In this document: piece by piece, positions 35,390 to 43,393 of the stretch | Numbering within the stretch: position 1 is the stretch's first letter | Layout of the letters: every line of letters begins with the position of its first letter | Source: Vibrio panuliri | GTDB taxonomy: Bacteria; Pseudomonadota; Gammaproteobacteria; Enterobacterales; Vibrionaceae | Direction of reading: 5' to 3' | Assembly: GCF_009938205.1 (NCBI RefSeq) | Contig: NZ_AP019655.1 | Span: forward strand, 1,426,001 to 1,490,000 | DNA: 64,000 bases | Translations under genes and position numbers: made by a program | Notes under the pieces: generated by a model | Databases searched by the model: none | What the model saw: the letters and a program-made list of their open reading frames with translations, nothing else | Told to the model about the DNA's origin: nothing

Positions 35390-35776
35390 GTGCAACTTGA
35401 AGCAATCCATCATGTGGCCATCATCTGCTCTGATTATTCAATCTCCAAACACTTCTATGTAAACCTGTTGGGGTTAAAGGTGATTGCAGAAAACTATCGC
35501 CAACAACGCGATTCTTACAAGTTGGATTTAGCGCTGCCAAATGGTAATCAAATCGAACTGTTCTCTTTTCCTAACCCACCATCCCGCCCTAGTCGCCCAG
35601 AGGCACAGGGGTTAAGACATCTTGCTTTTGCTGTGGCTAGTGTTGAAGAGAGCGCTGAGTATTTGCAACAACACGGGGTAGATGTTGAGCCTATTCGCAT
35701 TGATGAGTTTACGGGCAAACGCTTTACCTTTTTCAAAGACCCAGATGGGCTACCACTAGAGCTCTACGAAAAATAA
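35390..35776 (+). CDS. VOC-family protein, YaeR-like
   Basis: 128 residues starting at GTG 35390 with SD AAAAAGGAC. It opens MQLEAIHHVAIICSDYSISKHFY with His7/8 as first metal ligand and closes FFKDPDGLPLELYEK with the metal-ligand Glu. Size and sequence pattern match E. coli YaeR and related GloA2-type glyoxalases. Divergent from the second VOC gene at 35261; the two are not close relatives. Confidence 0.87.
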   Translation: MQLEAIHHVAIICSDYSISKHFYVNLLGLKVIAENYRQQRDSYKLDLALPNGNQIELFSFPNPPSRPSRPEAQGLRHLAFAVASVEESAEYLQQHGVDVEPIRIDEFTGKRFTFFKDPDGLPLELYEK

Positions 35777-35879
35777 ACCGTCTATTGTTGACATATAGAT
35801 TACAAAAGCTCGCCATTTTGGCGAAATTAAGCAATGGCAAGATTGTAGAGTGGCAAGCTCACTAATGGTTTAAAGTAAA

Positions 35880-35903
35880 AAAGCCAACATCTCTGTTGGC
35901 TTT
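35880..35903 (-). terminator. Terminator between convergent VOC and MerR genes
   Basis: Stem AAAGCCAACA / TGTTGGCTTT with TCTC loop. The T-rich tail is better on the minus strand (TTTTACTTT), serving the MerR gene. Confidence 0.8.
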
Positions 35904-35924
35904 AGTCTGACACTCTTGGCGAGA

Positions 35925-36434
35925 TTACATCTTGCGGATTTGAGCGATTTCTTCACTATCAATGCTAAGCGACTCTAGGAACTTTTGATGTTCCTCCGGC
36001 TCCATTTCTTCAAATTTCTGATGCCACTTCACCATATCAGCATCACTGAAACCAGCGGCTTGCATTATTTCTACCCAACGTTGCTTAGTCACACTCTTGT
36101 CCTCTATCAGGTTTGGTTCTTGAAGAAGGGCAACTATCGCGCTTTGTTGCGCGCGAAGTGTCTGAATCTCTTGCTCAAGTTCTGCAAAGTGATCTTTTAA
36201 GATTTGTGCCTGAGATTGCCCCTGATGCTCCAACAAAGCGCGAATACTTGCCAACGGTAAACCATAGGAGCGGTATGACGAAATCGCTTTCAATCGATTT
36301 ATCTCGCTTTCCCCATACCAGCGATAACCATTTTCCCCACGGCAAGTCGGCAGCAATAGCTGTTCTTTTTCGTAGTACAAAATGGTTGTGCGTGAAATTC
36401 CACACTCTCGTGCCAATTGGGTAACCGTTAACAT
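35925..36434 (-). CDS. MerR-family transcriptional regulator
   Basis: 169 residues from ATG 36434 (SD AGAGGCAAGCAT). The MerR winged helix is at residues 1-70 (TVTQLARECGISRTTILYYEKEQLL, then NGYRWYGESEINRLKAISSYRSYGLPL). A coiled-coil dimerisation helix spans about 80-110. The C-terminal 55 residues (SDADMVKWHQKFEEMEPEEH) resemble a short TipAS-like effector region. No conserved metal cysteines are seen, so it is not a metal-type MerR. Its target may be the MOSC gene upstream, but this is a guess. Confidence 0.87.
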   Translation of the reverse strand: MLTVTQLARECGISRTTILYYEKEQLLLPTCRGENGYRWYGESEINRLKAISSYRSYGLPLASIRALLEHQGQSQAQILKDHFAELEQEIQTLRAQQSAIVALLQEPNLIEDKSVTKQRWVEIMQAAGFSDADMVKWHQKFEEMEPEEHQKFLESLSIDSEEIAQIRKM

Positions 36435-36503
36435 ATGCTTGCCTCTTTGTGGTTCAGACTGCATCTTCAACCCTTGACTGATAGACGGGTCAACCCTTTT
36501 ATT

Positions 36504-37187
36504 TTAGGCATGCCCTAATAAACGAAAATTCCAGTTCTCGACTTCGCCCGTAGCTAAACGTTGGAGAATTTTATCGCGCCAGCTTTTAGATAGACGCTCT
36601 TGCGCGATCAACTGCTCTAAACCAGAACGATTCAAAGGATCGCCAAAATAACGCTCACAAACTGCAAGAATAGAGAGCGGATTTTCCACTCGTTCAATTA
36701 ACACCAACGGCTGTTCAACACTGACAACGCCGGGTTGAATCACGCGGTATAACCAACCACAGCGACTGATCTCTTGCATATCGACCGAGAAATTCTCTAC
36801 GCCCCAACGCTGACTTAACTTCATACATGGTGAACGGGGCTGGCTCACTTCAATGATAGCCTCCCCCCACTGGTAACGGTCACCAATGCAGACATCGGAC
36901 TCTGACATCCCTGATGCGCTGATGTTTTCCCCCATCCCTGGTGCTTGCCACTCATGTTCACTGTGGTACTTCTTGGCCCAGTATTGGTAATGCTCTGCTG
37001 GGTACTGATGCAACGCACGCTCTACGCCACCGTGGAACTTAGTTTCAGCACACTCATCGCCCGCCAAACCTGTCTCCGACAGGTAAATCTCACCACTGAC
37101 GGCGGATTTATCTATCGCCGTTTTCATGCCAAAACGCTCGGCAACTTGACCAACATAAACTCCAGATAATCGATACTGCTGTGACAT
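36504..37187 (-). CDS. MOSC-domain protein, YiiM-like
   Basis: A 227-residue MOSC protein. KFHGGVERALHQYPAEHYQYW and GMGENISASGMSESDVCIGDRYQWGEAIIEVSQPRSPCMKLS hold the family core with the conserved cysteine that carries sulfur or molybdenum cofactor. The YiiM type reduces N-hydroxylated compounds such as 6-hydroxylaminopurine. ATG 37187 with GGAGAAAATAACG is preferred; an in-frame ATG five codons upstream (37202) is possible. A thioesterase gene is 53 bp upstream on the same strand. Confidence 0.88.
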   Translation of the reverse strand: MSQQYRLSGVYVGQVAERFGMKTAIDKSAVSGEIYLSETGLAGDECAETKFHGGVERALHQYPAEHYQYWAKKYHSEHEWQAPGMGENISASGMSESDVCIGDRYQWGEAIIEVSQPRSPCMKLSQRWGVENFSVDMQEISRCGWLYRVIQPGVVSVEQPLVLIERVENPLSILAVCERYFGDPLNRSGLEQLIAQERLSKSWRDKILQRLATGEVENWNFRLLGHA

Positions 37188-37254
37188 CGTTATTTTCTCC
37201 ATGTACGCGGTTTTACTTCAGCCATCCTAACATGGATTGAAGTGGCTCTGAGTT

Positions 37255-37656
37255 TTAGCTAATGGAAATAAACTGACTTTTAGCGCTTGAACATAGCGTT
37301 TCCCCACATCGCACTTCACTTTGCAAGTAATGGACATTTCTTTTGCTCATCACATGCTTAGCTTCCACAATTAAGGTCTCACCAATCGGCACCGGATGAT
37401 GAAAACGCGTCTCCAATTTAGCGGTCATAGCCGTGACCCCTTCAGCAAACAAACAATGTAACATTGCGCTATCGTGCAGCGCTGTCACTAGCCCACCTTG
37501 CATCACGCCAACGTAGCCCTGCACTTGAGAAGTTGCTACAATCTCTGCGCGAACCACACCCTGTGCGGTCGGTTGAAACTCAATTACATGATCAGTAAAA
37601 AAGGGCTGCTGACAAATTACGCACTGTGCGTGGTTACGTGGGATCTGAACTGACAT
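37255..37656 (-). CDS. PaaI-type hotdog thioesterase
   Basis: A 133-residue hotdog-fold protein. The core is GYVGVMQGGLVTALHDSAMLHCLF with the Asp of the active site, followed by TAKLETRFHHPVPIGETLIVEA. It hydrolyses acyl-CoA thioesters of unknown acyl type. N-terminal Cys12 and Cys15 (CVICQQ) are an extra feature. Divergent from the DUF134 gene 29 bp away, so the two promoters overlap. Confidence 0.85.
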   Translation of the reverse strand: MSVQIPRNHAQCVICQQPFFTDHVIEFQPTAQGVVRAEIVATSQVQGYVGVMQGGLVTALHDSAMLHCLFAEGVTAMTAKLETRFHHPVPIGETLIVEAKHVMSKRNVHYLQSEVRCGETLCSSAKSQFISIS

Positions 37657-37685
37657 ATCGTTTACTCACCTAATGGAACCTTGCT

Positions 37686-37964
37686 ATGGCTCGTCCTAAA
37701 ATTCACCGCCAAATCTGTACCCGAGCGCCATATTCATGCTTTAAGCCTAATGGTGTACCGATGGCAGAATTGCAACATATCGAGCTACTCGCTGAAGAAT
37801 TGGAAGCGCTGCGACTGGCGGATCAGGAAGGATTGAGCCAACTCGATGCCGCAGCTCAAATGGGGGTCTCTCGTCAAACCTTTGGCAATATTATTAAGCG
37901 CGCCCGAGCCAAAGTGAGTGAATGCCTTGTCAACGGGCACGCTTTAATCTTGCAGCCAGAGTAG
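37686..37964 (+). CDS. DUF134 helix-turn-helix protein
   Basis: A 92-residue DUF134 protein. It opens MARPKIHRQICTRAPYSCFKPNG with two cysteines. A sigma-region-4-like HTH spans about 46-72 (SQLDAAAQMGVSRQTFGNIIKRARAKV). DUF134 genes commonly lie next to NifX/NifB-like dinitrogenase-cofactor proteins, as here (38592-39029). I infer a DNA-binding regulator of that cluster, perhaps acting at the 36-bp palindrome at 39066. Confidence 0.85.
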   Translation: MARPKIHRQICTRAPYSCFKPNGVPMAELQHIELLAEELEALRLADQEGLSQLDAAAQMGVSRQTFGNIIKRARAKVSECLVNGHALILQPE

Positions 37965-37978
37965 CGCGACGACCAAGT

Positions 37979-38377
37979 TTATAGCGCGGTTTTGATAGCC
38001 CGCTCTTGACGTAGCAGCAGCGCACTATCTTTAGTTGTGTATGATTTGGTTACGTTGACCCATTGGGTCCCCGTCTCATCAATGTGGTTAAACTCCACTT
38101 GCAGAGCGTATCGAGAACAGCGACTTAGCCCGAACCCCAATCCCGAGATTGCTAATGCCACGGCAGTACATTCCAACCACAAAGGGGCAGGTTGCCAGTT
38201 CGCCATACCTAGCCAAAGCGGACCGGCAAAAAGAAACAGCCAAAACGCCAACTGACCAACATTATCCAACAGCGACATCTTCTTAAGCCGCACGTCGTTT
38301 ATTTTAGCTAGTGGGTAGCGATCTTTACGAAAATAGAGAAACTGATGATCGATATTAAAGTCCGTCTCTTTTAGCAC
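37979..38377 (-). CDS. Hypothetical membrane protein with two helices
   Basis: 132 residues, no family recognised with confidence. Two hydrophobic helices lie at about 42-60 and 68-84. A hydrophilic N-terminus (FLYFRKDRYPLAKINDVRLKKMS) and a C-terminal domain follow. This layout resembles proteins that place a PH-like fold on the membrane (DUF6232-like), which is only a suggestion. It runs on the same strand as the NqrM-like gene, 17 bp downstream of it, so it may be the last gene of that cluster. Confidence 0.7.
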   Translation of the reverse strand: MLKETDFNIDHQFLYFRKDRYPLAKINDVRLKKMSLLDNVGQLAFWLFLFAGPLWLGMANWQPAPLWLECTAVALAISGLGFGLSRCSRYALQVEFNHIDETGTQWVNVTKSYTTKDSALLLRQERAIKTAL

Positions 38378-38394
38378 AACGTAATACTCCGGTT

Positions 38395-38595
38395 CTAAGA
38401 CTGCCCCGGCTCTTGGATCTGATAAAGTGTTTTACTGTGCTCTGCACACACTTCTTTGCAATTACATTCACGCTCAATATCTAGTTGGGCCAAACCACCA
38501 CAACTTCCTTCAATTGGTTTGCGCGAAAACATGACACCAATCGCCATCAATGCAATCACAGCGATAAAACCAACCAACGTGAGAAGTAAGGTCAT
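38395..38595 (-). CDS. NqrM-like (DUF539) Cys-rich membrane protein
   Basis: 66 residues. One transmembrane helix (residues 2-22) is followed by GSCGGL (Cys32) and CNCKEVC (Cys44, 46, 50), the four-Cys pattern of NqrM. NqrM is a maturation factor that inserts the membrane Fe centre of Na+-NQR. The usual nqrM lies beside apbE and nqr genes; this copy instead sits with a NifX-like gene, so it may be a paralogue with another client. It overlaps the upstream stop by 4 bp. Confidence 0.75.
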   Translation of the reverse strand: MTLLLTLVGFIAVIALMAIGVMFSRKPIEGSCGGLAQLDIERECNCKEVCAEHSKTLYQIQEPGQS

Positions 38596-39029
38596 TTACT
38601 GATCCTTTTTATCGCCCCGAATGAGGTTGAAGCCGGATTCAATAACATTGATGGTTTTGCTGATTTTTTGCTTCCACAACAAGAGCTTTGCTTGCGTGGC
38701 TCTCTACCATACTCAATGCTTTTTACTTCTTCAAGTGTATTAAAATCAAGATGTTGTACTTGAGCTTTAGCTGGAGAGACCAACACCTTCATCTGCATAT
38801 CAAACAAACGCTTGAGCATTTTTTTGCCAATAGAACGTACGACGACCGCATCAACTTGATAGGCATTTAAGATCTCGACCCACTGCTTTTTTTTGCCGCA
38901 CTGAGAAGGCGTCTCAACCAATTGAATTAGCTGGTGTGTATGATGCTCATCATCAAAGATAACCACGTTTGGTGAGCGTGAGAAGTGATTGGCAACTTGA
39001 AAGTCGCGAGTAGGAATAGCGTATATCAT
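38592..39029 (-). CDS. NifX/NifB-type dinitrogenase iron-molybdenum cofactor family protein
   Basis: 145 residues. The NafY/NifX fold fills about 1-100 (AIPTRDFQVANHFSRSPNVVIFDDE, then AVVVRSIGKKMLKRLFDMQMKVL). The tail carries SSCCGSKKSAK. It has no nitrogenase partner in the window, so it more likely binds or carries an Fe-S or metal cluster in another process. ATG 39029 is chosen; a GTG two codons upstream (39035) is possible. First gene of the minus-strand cluster, just downstream of the 36-bp palindrome. Confidence 0.8.
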   Translation of the reverse strand: MIYAIPTRDFQVANHFSRSPNVVIFDDEHHTHQLIQLVETPSQCGKKKQWVEILNAYQVDAVVVRSIGKKMLKRLFDMQMKVLVSPAKAQVQHLDFNTLEEVKSIEYGREPRKQSSCCGSKKSAKPSMLLNPASTSFGAIKRISK

Positions 39030-39065
39030 GGGCACTCAGTTTCCGTTAAGTAACCATGCTACTAT

Positions 39066-39101
39066 ATTGCTAGTTATTGGCATATGCCAATAACTAGCAA
39101 T
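39066..39101. promoter_or_regulatory. Perfect 36-bp palindrome upstream of the NifX-like gene
   Basis: Each half is 18 bp (left half ATTGCTAGTTATTGGCAT, centre GGCATATGCC). It ends 36 bp before the NifX-like start codon and 5 bp past the exonuclease stop. No T run is present on either side. It is likely an operator; DUF134 is the nearest candidate binder. Confidence 0.75.
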
Positions 39102-39106
39102 GAAAT

Positions 39107-39751
39107 CTAAGATCTCAGTACAATTTTTCGTGCTTCTTTTTGCAGCATTTGGTCAACCGAAGCCTTGGCAGTTTTGCCTACTTTTACCAGAAGCTCAAAA
39201 CTAGGGTCAGCAATCGCATACTTTTCTTGCAAGGTTGCTAACTGAACCTGCCAAAGTCTTGCCGTCATCTCTGCATCGGCTAATGCGCGGTGAAATACTC
39301 CATCATTTTCAATCTGATGGTATTTGACTAAGTCCCCTAACCGATGTGAGTGACTCTCTTGATGAAGGCGTCTCGATACCAACAAAGAGCATGCAAATTT
39401 GCCTTTGTAATCACGATTGATCAATTGCAGTTCAGCATCAAGGAAACGCTGATCAAACGATGCATTGTGCGCGAGAAGGTTGCTGCCCTGAATAAAATCA
39501 GCAAACTGATCCATCACCTCTGCACAACTAGGCGCATCGGCTAACATGGTATTGGTGATCCCCGTGTAGCCTTCTATAAAACCGCTGACGCGAAAACCCG
39601 GATTCATCAAGCTCTGAAAGCGATCAACCACTTCTCCTTGGTGCAACTTAATCGCACCAATCTCAATTGCGCGATCGCCTTGTTGCGGTGAAAGCCCCGT
39701 CGTTTCGAAATCGAGCACAATAATTGAGTTAGCAGCAGAGGATATAGACAC
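39107..39751 (-). CDS. DnaQ-like 3'-5' exonuclease
   Basis: A 214-residue DEDDh exonuclease. ExoI is VLDFETTGL (Asp14, Glu16), ExoII is LLAHNASFDQRFL, and ExoIII is HRALADAEMTARL with the His and Asp. Size and the LAHNASFD/HRALADA pattern fit the epsilon-like or RNase T-like exonucleases found as paralogues of dnaQ. It removes nucleotides from DNA or RNA 3' ends. No partner is adjacent. Confidence 0.88.
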   Translation of the reverse strand: MSISSAANSIIVLDFETTGLSPQQGDRAIEIGAIKLHQGEVVDRFQSLMNPGFRVSGFIEGYTGITNTMLADAPSCAEVMDQFADFIQGSNLLAHNASFDQRFLDAELQLINRDYKGKFACSLLVSRRLHQESHSHRLGDLVKYHQIENDGVFHRALADAEMTARLWQVQLATLQEKYAIADPSFELLVKVGKTAKASVDQMLQKEARKIVLRS

Positions 39752-40306
39752 AAAACACCTAAATTAAGACAACAAAAAATGAAGTTTAACGTTGCCTAAC
39801 CGTCATAGCAAAGTAAGTATTACTCCTACACATACAAAGATACTTCACCCTGCATGAGTAACGAGGTGTTTAGCAAGAAAGTAAGACGGTAGCAGGCAAC
39901 CTGAACAGCGATTATTCTTCCTCCCAGTTCAATTAAAAACGCCATCACGTTACGCGGTTCTCTTTGCTGCCATTTAGGTCTAACTCAAAATAAAATTTGA
40001 CCTAAAGCATTAAAATTACAATTAGTTTTTCTCACTTTTCATCGAGCAAAAACGACAAATATTCGTCACTTATAGCGTCAATAATAGTTCCATTTCAATT
40101 TTACTTTAAAATACATATGGTTAATCATGAAATTGCACTTAAAGTCACCTTATTCCTAGTGACATAATTTAGTCACTGACAAACCCATATTCATAACATC
40201 AATTAACCCATTAACAACTCATCACAAAGCAACATATTGCATTCAATACTTGTCGATATAATCCCCGCGATTCACACAAATATAATTAACTGAGGGTCAA
40301 TCGAGC
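39752..40306. other. Intergenic region between exonuclease and chemoreceptor
   Basis: 555 bp, divergent promoters. It contains the three-way-junction-like RNA at 39791-39900. The rest (39905-40290) is very AT-rich and holds no ORF. SD GAGGGTC precedes the chemoreceptor start. Confidence 0.5.
39791..39900. ncRNA. Candidate structured RNA or palindromic element
   Basis: The ends pair: GTTGCCT with AGGCAAC (39791-39797/39894-39900), then ACCGTC with GACGGT (39799-39804/39885-39890). Inner hairpins are AGTAA/TTACT (39812-39824) and CACC/GGTG (39846-39868). The layout resembles a three-way junction of about 110 nt. Orientation cannot be told; a repeat element is an alternative. Confidence 0.45.
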
Positions 40307-42400
40307 ATGTTTAATAGTATCCGTACACGGATCGCAGTCACGGCAGGCGCAGCAATGGCGTTTACCCTATTGATCGCAATGGGGATGACAACCAATGCGT
40401 TTACCGAGGTCAACCGACAGATCTCACACAAAGTGACAGATCAGCTAACTGAAGCAACTACTTCTCACCTACGTTTTACCGCTTCTGAAGAAAGCAAAAT
40501 TATCGCTAACGATCTTTTTCCTGTCACTCGTAGCTTAAGTCAATTGCGCTCAATCATGGAGCAAAGTGCCTTTGATGGCGCTGGTGCAGATGCGCTGGTA
40601 AACCACTTTATCGCTGCGCTAAAAGCACAAGATGAAGCAGTTTTTGCGGGTTACATGGTTTTTGAACAAAAAACGTGGCCAATCGAAACAGAAGCTGCTG
40701 CTGCGGCAGCATTTAGCCCAGACGGGCACCTAGCACCATTTTTCTCGCCAAACAGTGAAGGTGGTTTTGATGCGCTAGGCATGGAAAGCTTTACCAATAC
40801 TGCTTTAAACGCTAACGGCGAACGTATTGATGATTGGCATTTGGCTCCTTATGAGACGGGTCGTCCATTCGTAATGGAACCTTATATGTACCCAGTACGT
40901 GGTAAGCAAGAGCTTATCACGACCATCAGCCAACCAATTCGCCTTAATGGCAAGATCATTGGTTCGCTGGGCTTTGATCTATCACTGCATAAACTGCAAG
41001 GTCAAAGTGAAACCTTGGCGAAAGAGCTATTCGAAGGGCAAGGCAACATCATCATCGCGTCATGGGGCGGTGCGACACTGGCGAACAGCAAGCTGCCGAC
41101 CAGTGTGGGCAAAAAAGTACCCTCGCTACTCTACAAACAGTGGAGTGACATCCAAGATCTCGCGACTCGCTCTGAGATCGGCATGATGACGCAAAATGGT
41201 CAGGAGTATGCGGTTACCTCTATCCAAACTTCTGGCGCTCCATGGGTCGTGATCGTTTCAGTGCCGACGGAAGTTCTGCAAAAGAGCATCACTGACTTTA
41301 CCCATTGGAACGAAGAAATGAACAGCAGTGCGCTTGAAAAAGGCGTTTGGGCGGGCGTTTTAGCCATGTTAGCCGGTGTACTTGCTATGACGGTAATCGC
41401 CACCTCTTTGGGCCGTGTTCTATCCAATCTGGTTGAGCGTTTCAAAGACGTTGCTCAAGGCGAAGGTGATTTAACCTACCGCTTAGAAGTAAAAGGAAAA
41501 GATGAAACCGCGCAACTTGCGCAATGGTTCAACGCGTTTCTAGCCCGCATGCAAGAGATGATTAGAGCCGCCAAAGAGACCGCACTGCAAGTTGACCATC
41601 ACGCTGGTGAAGGTAAAGCCAGTGGCGAAATGGCAAAAGATAAACTCAACACCCAGCTTAATGAAGTTAACTCTTTGGCAACCGCTATTAACGAGATGAC
41701 GGCAGCAGCGCAAGAAGTGGCAAACTCGGCGGTACAAGCCGCTTCAGCTGCCGGCGAAGTGCAAGTAAGCAGCCGTAATGGTATGGACCGCATGGACAAT
41801 GCCGCCCATGCAATGGAAGCGCTTGCAGAGCAGGTCAGCGATGCTCAGCAGCAAACTCTGAGTCTTGCTCAGTCTAGTGCCAATATCCAAGGCATCTTGA
41901 CTGAAATTGGTGGCATTGCAGAGCAAACCAACCTACTAGCGTTAAACGCAGCTATCGAAGCAGCACGTGCAGGTCAAGCTGGTCGAGGTTTCGCCGTTGT
42001 TGCCGATGAAGTGAGAAATCTTGCCAATCGCACACAAAGTTCAACGGAGGAGATCCGCGCGATGCTCGCTCGTCTAGAGCAAGATACACAGAGTATTGTC
42101 GGTCTCATGCAAACAAGCAGCCAACAAGCAGCCGATACCAAAGGTGAAACCGAAGCGGCGCAAATTGCCCTAGCAGAAATTAACCAAGCGATTGAAATCA
42201 TCAATGATATGAACAACCAAATCGCGTCTGCGGCAGAAGAACAAAGCCTTGTCGCTGAGGAAATCAATCGCAATGTGGTGATCATTAACGACACGGCAAT
42301 TGATGTGACAGACACCATGACGCAGTCGGTCGATATCAGTCATGAACTCTCTCATGGCGCGGCAGAACTGCACCAAGAACTGAACAAGTTCAAAATCTAA
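40307..42400 (+). CDS. Methyl-accepting chemotaxis protein with Cache-type sensor
   Basis: A 697-residue chemoreceptor. TM1 is about residues 9-29. The periplasmic sensor (30-345) looks like a double Cache: WHLAPYETGRPFVMEPYMYPVRGKQ and TTISQPIRLNGKIIGSLGFDLSL are typical Cache segments. TM2 is near 349-370 (GVLAMLAGVLAMTVIATSLG), then HAMP and the signalling tip EQTNLLALNAAIEAARAGQA. Ligand unknown, probably an amino or organic acid. It has no CheR pentapeptide. Its own terminator follows. Confidence 0.93.
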   Translation: MFNSIRTRIAVTAGAAMAFTLLIAMGMTTNAFTEVNRQISHKVTDQLTEATTSHLRFTASEESKIIANDLFPVTRSLSQLRSIMEQSAFDGAGADALVNHFIAALKAQDEAVFAGYMVFEQKTWPIETEAAAAAAFSPDGHLAPFFSPNSEGGFDALGMESFTNTALNANGERIDDWHLAPYETGRPFVMEPYMYPVRGKQELITTISQPIRLNGKIIGSLGFDLSLHKLQGQSETLAKELFEGQGNIIIASWGGATLANSKLPTSVGKKVPSLLYKQWSDIQDLATRSEIGMMTQNGQEYAVTSIQTSGAPWVVIVSVPTEVLQKSITDFTHWNEEMNSSALEKGVWAGVLAMLAGVLAMTVIATSLGRVLSNLVERFKDVAQGEGDLTYRLEVKGKDETAQLAQWFNAFLARMQEMIRAAKETALQVDHHAGEGKASGEMAKDKLNTQLNEVNSLATAINEMTAAAQEVANSAVQAASAAGEVQVSSRNGMDRMDNAAHAMEALAEQVSDAQQQTLSLAQSSANIQGILTEIGGIAEQTNLLALNAAIEAARAGQAGRGFAVVADEVRNLANRTQSSTEEIRAMLARLEQDTQSIVGLMQTSSQQAADTKGETEAAQIALAEINQAIEIINDMNNQIASAAEEQSLVAEEINRNVVIINDTAIDVTDTMTQSVDISHELSHGAAELHQELNKFKI

Positions 42401-42422
42401 CCGAGGTGACTCCCCCATTACT

Positions 42423-42453
42423 AAAACAGCGTCATAATGGCGCTGTTTTCTTT
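42423..42453 (+). terminator. Terminator of the Cache chemoreceptor gene
   Basis: Stem AAAACAGCG / CGCTGTTTT with a 9-nt loop, then CTTTTC. Confidence 0.8.
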
Positions 42454-42454
42454 T

Positions 42455-42868
42455 CTAGGGTTGCTCTTCAAAGGTTTTGACACCTTCAGGAATAACGTAC
42501 CAAGAGACCTTTTCTTTCACCCACACATGAACCTTGGGCTCGAAAATACCATCCTCTTGATAGTGCACAGGTTTAAGTTTGAGCTTAATCATATCCGGCT
42601 CGGCAGGGTTGTAATGCAGCACTCGATTACCACAACGAGGACAAAACTTGGCGCTATTGATATTGCCACTGTCCGCTTTACGACTCCACTCAGCCAGTTC
42701 CCCTGAAAAATCGATATCGCTTGCCCTTACCATCGCAGTCACGCTAAAGGGCGCAGTAGCGAGTTTTTGGCACTCTTTACAGTGACACGCCACCACCATC
42801 TGCGGTGCGGCTTTAAGTTGATATGAGACTTGCCCACATTGGCAACTTGCTTTAATCGGATAACTCAC
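42455..42868 (-). CDS. GFA-family zinc-binding protein
   Basis: 137 residues from GTG 42868, chosen for SD AAGGAG seven nt upstream. It is a CENP-V/GFA fold: Zn cysteines lie in SCQCGQVSYQL, VACHCKECQK and KFCPRCGNRV. The family was named for glutathione-dependent formaldehyde-activating enzyme, but most members have no known reaction. It ends against the chemoreceptor terminator. The next gene upstream is a small zinc-ribbon protein on the same strand. Confidence 0.87.
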   Translation of the reverse strand: MSYPIKASCQCGQVSYQLKAAPQMVVACHCKECQKLATAPFSVTAMVRASDIDFSGELAEWSRKADSGNINSAKFCPRCGNRVLHYNPAEPDMIKLKLKPVHYQEDGIFEPKVHVWVKEKVSWYVIPEGVKTFEEQP

Positions 42869-42896
42869 GTCACGCTCCTTGTGTTTTAACGGCTCG

Positions 42897-43133
42897 TTAT
42901 TGAAATTCCTCACCCTTGTTTTCGAGTGTCAAATGCCGACATTGGGTGCATTGGACATAACGGTCAATCAGCTCAAGCGACGCAAGAGCACCGCCAACCG
43001 CAGCACCGGATATAAAGCCCGAAATAAAGGCTTTAAACTGTTCTTTACGGCTTTTTCCGTAGGGTGATTTTTTCTGTTTAACAATTTCTATGTGTTCACA
43101 TGTCTTTCCACAATTTGAGCAATAACGATTCAT
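42897..43133 (-). CDS. Small zinc-ribbon protein with Gly-rich hydrophobic segment
   Basis: 78 residues. Split zinc-ribbon: CSNC at residues 5-8 and CTQC at 62-65. Between them lies a Gly/Ala-rich stretch, AFISGFISGAAVGGALASLE (residues 35-54), that could be a membrane-inserting helix. No family name is known to me. It is 28 bp upstream of the GFA gene and co-directional. Confidence 0.65.
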   Translation of the reverse strand: MNRYCSNCGKTCEHIEIVKQKKSPYGKSRKEQFKAFISGFISGAAVGGALASLELIDRYVQCTQCRHLTLENKGEEFQ

Positions 43134-43247
43134 CGCATCAATACCTCAGGGATCATTACATAAGTCCCAGCCTACAAAGGCTAATCAAACAGGTCAAACT
43201 TTGAACGACAAAAATATCAGTAATATTAGTTCTCAACCATGAAAAAA

Positions 43248-43276
43248 GCCCCAAATATCATAACGATATTTGGGGC
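43248..43276 (-). terminator. Terminator of the feo operon
   Basis: Perfect 12-bp stem GCCCCAAATATC / GATATTTGGGGC with a 5-nt loop, then TTTTTT on the minus strand. Confidence 0.93.
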
Positions 43277-43284
43277 GGATATAC

Positions 43285-43376
43285 CTAGATAGTCGATGGC
43301 TATTTCACGTCGCGGCTTTCCTTGTAGCCGAACCAGTGACCATGCTCTAAATCCTGCATCTTGAAATCACGTGAAT
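43285..43376. repeat. Diverged partial copy of the 269-bp repeat element
   Basis: About 80 bp align by eye with 16736-16816: shared blocks include TGGCTATTTCACGTCG, CCAGTGAC, AATCCTGCATCTTGAA and TCAC. The left half and the outer end of the right repeat are missing. It lies between the last feo-operon gene and its terminator. Confidence 0.7.
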
Positions 43377-43393
43377 CTTTGTCGAAAACAAGG

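Noticed and set aside
37686..39029. Nitrogen-fixation locus
   Set aside because: Only a NifX-fold protein and a DUF134 regulator are present; no nitrogenase or NifB radical-SAM gene.
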